From assembly GCA_043744175.1 (NCBI GenBank), contig JAYTVD010000108.1, forward strand, positions 1 through 20,317: a DNA stretch of 20,317 nucleotides, written 5' to 3'. The position numbers were made by a program, and so were the translations under genes. Under the pieces are notes generated by a model. It did not search any database, was not told where the DNA came from, and was given only the letters and a program-made list of their open reading frames with translations. Source of the stretch: JANMEX01 sp043744175. GTDB taxonomy: Bacteria > Pseudomonadota > Alphaproteobacteria > Rhizobiales > Rhizobiaceae. Of the stretch, positions 16,023-20,317 are shown piece by piece. Positions within the stretch are counted from its first letter, which is position 1; the number at the start of each line of letters is the position of its first letter.

Positions 16023-16502
16023 ATGACTTACGAATCTAATGCTAATACCGAAGATTTTGCCAAGGGCCGCCACCACTTCCGCCACTCACATGGCGAACGT
16101 TTCGGCTGGGCCAAGCGCCCGGGCTTCAACCCGGTAAAAGCACTGGCTCTGGTAACTGGCATCGCAATCTTCCCGCCGCTCGGTATCGCCGCGCTGGGCT
16201 ATTTCATCTGGAATGGACGCCGGTTCAGACAGGATGGTCAGAGTTTTGATGGGCAAGGCCGTGGTATGCACGGGTTTGAAGGGCGCGGCGGCTGTGGGCG
16301 CGGTAATCGGATGGGCCGAACCGGCAATATTGCCTTTGACGAACATCGTGCCAAGGTTTTGAACGACCTTGAAGTGGAGCGCCAAGCCTTTGCCGAAGAT
16401 CGCGCCGAGCAGCGCCGTAAGCGCGATAAGGAAGCGTTCGACGCATTTCAGGCCAAGCGCAATGCCGAAGGTCGAAATGCCGAGGGCGATGAAGCAAAGT
16501 AA
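16023..16502 (+). CDS. DUF2852-family small membrane protein
   Basis: A 159-aa protein matching the DUF2852 pattern known from alphaproteobacteria; the function is not established. The N-terminus is His-rich and polar (HHFRHSHGERFGW), one membrane helix spans about residues 38-62 (ALALVTGIAIFPPLGIAALG), then comes a Gly/Arg-rich linker. The C-terminus is a charged, probably coiled-coil segment (FDEHRAKVLNDLEVERQAF and following EDRAEQRRKRDKEAFDAF). ATG 16023 is chosen because GAAGGAA lies just upstream and an earlier in-frame ATG at 15993 falls inside the operator. padR follows 80 bp later beyond a strong hairpin, so the two probably share the palindromic promoter. This suggests that the membrane protein is under PadR control, perhaps in a stress response. 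Confidence 0.8.
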   Translation: MTYESNANTEDFAKGRHHFRHSHGERFGWAKRPGFNPVKALALVTGIAIFPPLGIAALGYFIWNGRRFRQDGQSFDGQGRGMHGFEGRGGCGRGNRMGRTGNIAFDEHRAKVLNDLEVERQAFAEDRAEQRRKRDKEAFDAFQAKRNAEGRNAEGDEAK

Positions 16503-16521
16503 TCGCCGTCTTATGACTGCA

Positions 16522-16559
16522 ACAATACCCTGTGCTCTAATCGCGGCACAGGGTATTGT
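16522..16559 (+). repeat. Perfect 14-bp inverted repeat between DUF2852 and padR
   Basis: ACAATACCCTGTGC (16522-16535) and GCACAGGGTATTGT (16546-16559) are exact reverse complements around a 10-nt loop. No T-run follows, so this is not a standard terminator. It ends 23 bp before the padR ATG and could act as an mRNA processing, attenuation or stabilising hairpin that sets the ratio of the two products. Confidence 0.75.
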
Positions 16560-16582
16560 CATGTAAAGTGCGGAACAGAATC

Positions 16583-17152
16583 ATGGACAAGAACGATACA
16601 AAATGGGGCTGGGCGCGCAAAGGCGGCGCACCGTGGATGCGTGGCGGTCCGTTTGGTCCCGATGGTCCCAAAGGATTTATGGGCGGCGGCCGCCCCGGAC
16701 GCATGTTCGGGCAGGGGGACTTACGCCTTCTTCTACTTGCTCTTATCGCCGACAAACCCAGCCATGGTTACGATCTCATCCGCACCATTGAAGCTAAATT
16801 TAACGGCACTTATGCGCCGAGCGCCGGGGCGATATATCCGACGTTGACACTGCTTGAGGAGCAGGAGCTGGTGCTTAGCGAGGCCATAGCTGGCGGTAAA
16901 AAATCCTATTCGGCCACGCTCGAAGGTCGCCGTTTCCTTGCTGCCAATTCCGATCAAGTCAAAGCCTTGATGACCCGCATTGACATAATGGCGGGCGCAA
17001 AATCCGCAGACTCGATGCCCGAAAGCATCATGCACGCCATCCACACCCTGCGCCACGCCATCATGGCCAAAGGGTGGAATGAGGGCGAAGCGGTGCGGGT
17101 GTGCAAGATTTTGGAAAAAGCCGCGCGCGAAATTTTAGGTGGTGGGAAGTAA
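16583..17152 (+). CDS. PadR-family transcriptional regulator
   Basis: A winged-helix repressor of 189 aa. A Gly/Pro-rich N-terminal extension (KWGWARKGGAPWMRGGPFGP and on to about residue 43) precedes the PadR domain: GDLRLLLLALIADKPSHGYDL, then APSAGAIYPTLTLLEEQELV and the wing GGKKSYSATLEGRRFL. A helical C-terminus would supply the dimer interface. The ATG at 16583 is chosen because the upstream alternatives (TTG at 16556) lie inside the inverted repeat; its Shine-Dalgarno is weak (GGAA), suggesting low translation. The extension-bearing PadR subtype often sits next to a small membrane protein it controls, as here. The inducer is unknown. Its stop is only 2 bp from the stop of the convergent mmcB gene. 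Confidence 0.9.
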   Translation: MDKNDTKWGWARKGGAPWMRGGPFGPDGPKGFMGGGRPGRMFGQGDLRLLLLALIADKPSHGYDLIRTIEAKFNGTYAPSAGAIYPTLTLLEEQELVLSEAIAGGKKSYSATLEGRRFLAANSDQVKALMTRIDIMAGAKSADSMPESIMHAIHTLRHAIMAKGWNEGEAVRVCKILEKAAREILGGGK

Positions 17153-17154
17153 GG

Positions 17155-17649
17155 TCATTCGTCCGGCAGGCTAGCAATATCAATGCCCGCTCTTTCCGCC
17201 GCCAGCAACCTGTGCGATCCAGACCGTGCATAGCGCAGTAACAAGGCCTTACGCGCCGCACCACTTAGGGCATGGGTTGGTGCCTCCCGCAACATTTCCG
17301 CGCCATAGCCATCCGAGATGATAAAGCCGCAATCATCGGGGAAAATCTCCATCGGCACATCCGGTAGCGTGGCGAAAAACAGGCGATCGCAAAACTGGCG
17401 GTAGTCTGGCCATTTATTATCCACGCGCAAATCCTCAATCGAGGATTTGATTTCAATAATCCAAAACTCACCCTTGGATGAAAGCGCCAGCAAATCCGCT
17501 CGTCGTCCTGTCGCCAGCGTCACTTCCGGCAGCATTGTGTGGCCCATATTGATGAGCAAACGTTGCACACCGCGCCGTACGGTTAGCGCGCGCTGCGATT
17601 GGCGGCCATCTTCAAGCGGATTGGTTTTTCCAAATTCGATAATAGGCAT
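17155..17649 (-). CDS. mmcB: MmcB-family DNA repair protein (PD-(D/E)XK-like)
   Basis: A 164-aa protein resembling Caulobacter MmcB, reported to contribute to mitomycin C resistance. The core GRRADLLALSSKGEFWIIEIKSS contains the Asp and Glu-x-Lys arrangement of PD-(D/E)XK nuclease folds, followed by WPDYRQFCDRLFFA and a C-terminal helical tail. The start at 17649 (MPIIEF) is preferred: the frame stays open to 17712, but those extra codons are the complement of the terminator hairpin and its flank. No clear Shine-Dalgarno is visible before this ATG. The Caulobacter gene is SOS-regulated; I looked for a GTTC-N7-GTTC alphaproteobacterial SOS box upstream and did not find a clear one. It lies downstream of the BMP gene but is separated from it by a terminator. 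Confidence 0.85.
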   Translation of the reverse strand: MPIIEFGKTNPLEDGRQSQRALTVRRGVQRLLINMGHTMLPEVTLATGRRADLLALSSKGEFWIIEIKSSIEDLRVDNKWPDYRQFCDRLFFATLPDVPMEIFPDDCGFIISDGYGAEMLREAPTHALSGAARKALLLRYARSGSHRLLAAERAGIDIASLPDE

Positions 17650-17675
17650 GACAGGACACTGCCCGATTCGCACCC

Positions 17676-17708
17676 AAAATAAAACCGCCGAAGTTTCCTC
17701 CGGCGGTT
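17676..17708 (-). terminator. Rho-independent terminator of the BMP gene
   Basis: On the minus strand AACCGCCG pairs with CGGCGGTT (17708-17701 with 17690-17683), extended inside by GAG/CTT around a GAAA tetraloop and followed by TTTTATTTT. It starts 23 bp after the BMP stop. Confidence 0.9.
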
Positions 17709-17731
17709 CCAAACTCTAACAAATAATCAGA

Positions 17732-18730
17732 TCAATAAGGGCAAGCATTGTCAGCCATGAAGTCATGAACTTCTGTTGTTCCAGCAATAATATCGGCCTT
17801 TACCTTATCAACAGCGGCAACCATTTCCGGTGTCACAAGCGCCTTATTGTTGTCATCCATCGCATAATCGATGCCGCGTTCTTTAAGGCCGAGCGCGACG
17901 ATACCAGGAGTAAACTTACCACCCTGTGCATCAGCAAACGCGCTGTAAACAGCAACATCAACGCGCTTCAACATTGATGTCAAAACCGAACCTGGCTGAA
18001 TGCCGTTCTGGTTAGAGTCAACGCCGATAGCCAGCTTGCCGGCATCTTTCGCAGCCTGCAACACGCCAAGACCTGTCTGGCCAGCGGCAGCAAACACGAC
18101 ATCCGCTCCGCGATCAAACTGGGACTTGGCCAATTCGCCGCCCTTCACAGGGTCGTTCCATGCAGCGCCCGTGTCGCCAGTCATGTTCATGAACACTTCG
18201 CCATCTTTCTTCACAGACTTGAAGCCGCCAGCAAAGCCGCAGCCAAAGCGCGAAATCAACGGAATATCCATGCCACCAACAAAGCCGCCCTTGCCAGTCT
18301 TGGAGGCCATGGCAGCCAAAACGCCTACAAGGAACGAACCTTCCTGCTCCTTGAATACGATGGAACGTACGTTTGGCTTGTCCACAACCATGTCAATGAT
18401 GACAAAGTTAGTCTTTGGAAATTCATCGGCTAGCTTGGTGATGGCATCAGCATTGGCAAAGCCAATCGCTACAACCGGGTTCGCACCGGCTTCAGCAAAC
18501 TTGCGCAATCCTTGTTCGCGCTGGTCAGCGTTCTGAATTTCAAATTCCATATAGGTCTTGCCAGACTCGGCCTTCCACTTTTCAGCGCCGTTAAATGCTG
18601 ATTCATTGAAAGACTTGTCGAACTTGCCGCCAAGATCGAACTGTACAGCAGGCTCGCCGTCAGCAAACGCTGCAAATGTCGAAAGCGTGAGCGCCGTTGC
18701 GGCAAACAAGCCAGTGAGAATTTTCGTCAT
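17732..18730 (-). CDS. BMP-family ABC transporter substrate-binding protein
   Basis: Periplasmic binding protein of the Bmp/PnrA/Med family, known members of which bind purine nucleosides or related ligands. A signal peptide occupies residues 1-23 (MTKILTGLFAATALTLSTFA) with likely cleavage after AFA; there is no lipobox cysteine, so it is probably soluble rather than a lipoprotein. Family motifs include DKSFNESAFNGAEKW, FKEQEGSFLVGVLAAM, GGMDIPLISRFGCGFAGG, DVVFAAAGQTGLGVLQAA and IGVDSNQNG. Length is 332 aa. The start at 18730 is chosen over a TTG three codons upstream; AGGG lies 9 nt before it, in the loop of a small hairpin. No permease or ATPase genes adjoin and a terminator follows, so it is an orphan binding protein served by a transporter elsewhere. 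The 5' leader looks structured. Confidence 0.93.
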   Translation of the reverse strand: MTKILTGLFAATALTLSTFAAFADGEPAVQFDLGGKFDKSFNESAFNGAEKWKAESGKTYMEFEIQNADQREQGLRKFAEAGANPVVAIGFANADAITKLADEFPKTNFVIIDMVVDKPNVRSIVFKEQEGSFLVGVLAAMASKTGKGGFVGGMDIPLISRFGCGFAGGFKSVKKDGEVFMNMTGDTGAAWNDPVKGGELAKSQFDRGADVVFAAAGQTGLGVLQAAKDAGKLAIGVDSNQNGIQPGSVLTSMLKRVDVAVYSAFADAQGGKFTPGIVALGLKERGIDYAMDDNNKALVTPEMVAAVDKVKADIIAGTTEVHDFMADNACPY

Positions 18731-18840
18731 GATATCCAACCCTGTTGGTTTGTACCAAATTTGACATCTGGGGTTTCCCGCTCAGCCGTCAGCAGGAGGG
18801 TTCATCCCTCCCGGCCAAGGCGAAGTCTTGCATGGCTAAA
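18731..18840 (-). promoter_or_regulatory. Structured leader upstream of the BMP gene
   Basis: On the minus strand, a GGAGGG-loop-CCCTCC stem of 6 bp (18811-18795), a small GGG/CCC stem (18779-18771) and a CCAAC-AGG-GTTGG hairpin (18748-18736) precede the start. The last holds the Shine-Dalgarno AGG in its loop. The GC-rich, hairpin-dense segment contrasts with the AT-rich DNA beyond 18840. I could not match it to a known riboswitch class by eye. Confidence 0.4.
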
Positions 18841-18907
18841 AACAAATATCATCATGAATCTTTAAGTATTTGTAGAATTTTTACCTTGCGGACAAATTTA
18901 CCTAACG

Positions 18908-19570
18908 TCAGGCGCGAACGCCAGTCGGCAATGGGCAGGAAACTCCCGTTCCGCGCAAATTGCAGTATCCGCTAGGATTTTTAGCCAAATATTGTTGGTG
19001 CATTTCCTCGGCAAAATAGAACACAGGGTCAATCACAATCTCAGTGGTGATTTTGTCACGGCCAGCAGCCCGTAAGGCCGTTTGAAACATATCACGGGAC
19101 GCGAGCGCCTCAGCCAGTTGCGCCTCATTTTGCGCATAAACGCCGGAGCGATAACAAGTCCCCACATCATTGCCTTGGCGCATACCCTGCGTAGGGTCGT
19201 GGTTTTCCCAAAAAATCGCCAGAAGATCGTCATAGCTGATGATTTTCGGATCATAAACGACGAGCACAGCCTCGGCGTGACCGGTCAGACCCGTGCAGCT
19301 TTCTTCATAGGTAGGGTTTGGTGTGATGCCGCCGCTAAAGCCAGCCCCTGTAACCCATACGCCCGGCGTTTCCCAAAACAGCCGCTCAGCACCCCAATAA
19401 CAGCCAAGCGCAAATACGGCCGTTTCAAATCCTTCCGGATAGGGGCCCTTGAGCGGATTGCCATTGACGAAATGCTTTTTGGCCGTTGGCAGCGGCGTTG
19501 GACGACCCTTCAATGCGGCTTTCTGGTCTGGCATTGTGGTTTTCCGGTTAAACATCTCAACGAGGAACAT
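18908..19570 (-). CDS. msrA: Peptide methionine sulfoxide reductase MsrA
   Basis: Reduces the S-epimer of methionine sulfoxide in proteins and free form (EC 1.8.4.11). The catalytic site is Cys57 in GCYWGAERLFW, a Tyr-for-Phe variant of the usual GCFWG. Other family motifs are GFSGGITPNPTYEESCTGLTGHAEAV, here split by eye into GGITPNPTYEE and GHAEAVLVVYDP, plus FWENHDPTQGMRQGNDVGT and the C-terminal resolving cysteines in GYCNLRGTGVSCP. The length of 220 aa is close to the long E. coli-type enzyme (212 aa). ATG 19570 is preferred because AAGGA lies 7 nt before it; a longer frame to 19591 has no such signal. Transcribed alone from a promoter near 19640-19667 whose start region holds an 18-bp palindrome. 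Confidence 0.95.
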   Translation of the reverse strand: MFLVEMFNRKTTMPDQKAALKGRPTPLPTAKKHFVNGNPLKGPYPEGFETAVFALGCYWGAERLFWETPGVWVTGAGFSGGITPNPTYEESCTGLTGHAEAVLVVYDPKIISYDDLLAIFWENHDPTQGMRQGNDVGTCYRSGVYAQNEAQLAEALASRDMFQTALRAAGRDKITTEIVIDPVFYFAEEMHQQYLAKNPSGYCNLRGTGVSCPLPTGVRA

Positions 19571-19608
19571 GGCGCAATCCTTTTCAAACAAGAGGCAAAG
19601 ACAGACAC

Positions 19609-19667
19609 AAAGCGCAACGTTGCGCTTTTTATTGTCCTAAATATAGGTCGGACGCGACGTTTATCAA
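19609..19667 (-). promoter_or_regulatory. msrA promoter with palindrome at the transcription start region
   Basis: Minus-strand TTGATA (19667-19662) and TATATT (19645-19640) have a 16-bp spacer. Just downstream is the perfect palindrome AAAGCGCAACGTTGCGCTTT (19609-19628), at about +5 to +25. It could be a repressor site or, as RNA, a hairpin. It might alternatively terminate transcripts of the upstream membrane protein gene, since T-rich sequence flanks it on the plus strand. Confidence 0.45.
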
Positions 19668-19698
19668 AGCACAGATATGTGTTTAGGAATTGATTGGC

Positions 19699-20019
19699 TT
19701 AAGCCTGAAAATCACCAAAAGGACGATGCCGCTTGGCACCGATCATATAAAACAGCAGCGCAAGAACGCCCAAAATCGCCTCGGTTGGCATATTCAGCAT
19801 CCAAACCATCACCGGATCCCACATAAATGCGGGCAAATACTGCTGAATATGAACCTGCATCCACGAAAGGCTGGCGGGCGCAAAATCACTCCAGCCCTTG
19901 AGCAGTGGCGTTAGCATCAGTGAAGACGCCGCTAAACTGCGCGACGCATCGACGACAGCACAAATTACAGCCACGGAAAGGGATATCAATGCCAAAAGCC
20001 GGAAAAACAATCTCATCAT
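19699..20019 (-). CDS. Small conserved membrane protein, function unknown
   Basis: A 106-aa protein with two hydrophobic segments: an N-terminal helix (about residues 5-25, LFFRLLALISLSVAVICAVV) and a C-terminal helix (about 80-98, AILGVLALLFYMIGAK). Between lies a short loop with VDASRSLAASS, LTPL and MWDPVMVWMLNMP, a pattern I have seen in small hypothetical proteins of alphaproteobacteria, though I cannot give a function. Two adjacent ATG codons (20019 and 20016) are possible starts; AAGG in front spaces better with the second. It lies upstream of msrA in the same direction with a 128-bp gap, so cotranscription is possible but not required. Confidence 0.7.
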   Translation of the reverse strand: MMRLFFRLLALISLSVAVICAVVDASRSLAASSLMLTPLLKGWSDFAPASLSWMQVHIQQYLPAFMWDPVMVWMLNMPTEAILGVLALLFYMIGAKRHRPFGDFQA

Positions 20020-20152
20020 CGTGCCTTAAATTGTCACCAATTTTCATGCCGCATGGCGCTAGCCCTAGATAATCCGTTCAACGGCGAACGGCAATCCATT
20101 GCTTGCCATTATGCTTTATTCGCAAGCACACAAAAATTCGCCGATTTACGGG

Positions 20153-20180
20153 TTGAACCTTGCCGCTTTCCAGTTATAAG
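20153..20180 (+). promoter_or_regulatory. Candidate promoter of tRNA-Ser
   Basis: TTGAAC (20153-20158) and TATAAG (20175-20180) with a 16-bp spacer lie 65 bp upstream of the tRNA. Nothing else is recognisable between 20020 and 20244. Confidence 0.4.
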
Positions 20181-20244
20181 GAGCGCGATTTTGCTAACTT
20201 TGTTGGCAACGCAAATGGCCTCAACCAGCCATCTTGTGAAATGT

Positions 20245-20317
20245 GGACAGGTGGCCGAGTGGTTGAAGGCGCACGCCTGGAAAGTGTGTGTGCGTTAATA
20301 GCGTACCGCGGGTTCGA
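20245..20317 (+). tRNA. tRNA-Ser (anticodon GGA), 3' end cut by window
   Basis: The 5' part of a long-variable-arm tRNA. Acceptor strand GGACAGG (20245-20251), D arm GCCGAGTGGTTGAAGGC, anticodon stem CACGC/GTGTG around loop CTGGAAA (anticodon GGA, Ser UCC/UCU), a class II variable arm, and the start of the T arm GCGGGTTCGA at the window edge. The 3' acceptor strand and CCA lie beyond the window. Confidence 0.95.

Noticed and set aside
17650..17712. Longer MmcB start
   Set aside because: The extra codons are the complement of the BMP terminator hairpin, so the frame being open there is coincidental.
17650..17731. SOS box controlling mmcB
   Set aside because: No GTTC-N7-GTTC arrangement was found by eye in the upstream region.
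18731..18840. TPP, cobalamin, ZTP or purine riboswitch in the BMP leader
   Set aside because: The core conserved sequences of these classes are not visible; only generic hairpins can be supported.

Overview
The window looks like a chromosomal segment of an alphaproteobacterium, most likely a Hyphomicrobiales (Rhizobiales)-type and perhaps marine lineage. Pointers are a RegB/RegA (ActS/ActR) redox two-component pair, an MmcB-family repair protein, a DUF2852 plus PadR pair, the TauR-xsc-exporter-pta sulfonate module, paired GcvT-family FAD dehydrogenases, and moderate G+C. Genus cannot be set from sequence alone. I see no transposase, integrase, phage gene or CRISPR array.

Layout. (1) 1-1410: a sensor histidine kinase cut by the left edge. 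(2) 1609-1685: tRNA-Arg(ACG). (3) 4162-1706 and 6618-4159, minus strand: a two-gene operon joined by an ATGA overlap, encoding an ~820-residue DMGDH-like and an ~818-residue SARDH-like flavoprotein, each a FAD oxidase domain fused to a folate-binding GcvT domain. (4) 6884-12355, plus strand: divergent tauR (MocR family), xsc, a YeiH-type anion exporter overlapping xsc by 4 bp, and pta. (5) 12633-15849: a ferredoxin-reductase-like flavoprotein and regB-regA, closed by a strong terminator. (6) 16023-17152: DUF2852 membrane protein and PadR regulator behind a palindromic operator. (7) 17155-20019, minus strand: mmcB, an orphan BMP-family binding protein with a structured leader, msrA and a small membrane protein. 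(8) 20245-20317: 5' part of tRNA-Ser(GGA).

Main idea: region 3+4 may be one catabolic system. Xsc and Pta turn sulfoacetaldehyde into sulfite and acetyl-CoA, and TauR normally senses taurine, but no taurine:pyruvate aminotransferase, taurine dehydrogenase (TauXY) or taurine transporter is present. Instead two N-demethylating-type dehydrogenases are divergently linked to tauR. I propose that they strip methyl groups (to methylene-THF) from an N-methylated taurine such as N,N-dimethyltaurine, or otherwise feed the sulfoacetaldehyde pathway. An 11-bp motif (TGGACCTATTG) followed by a TGGC/GCCA inverted repeat occurs both in the dehydrogenase-tauR intergenic region and upstream of xsc, as expected if TauR controls both. 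The substrate is inference; the ordinary alternative is a dimethylglycine/sarcosine operon that happens to lie next to tauR.

The remaining genes look like housekeeping and stress functions: redox regulation, a small membrane-stress-like operon, DNA repair and methionine sulfoxide repair.
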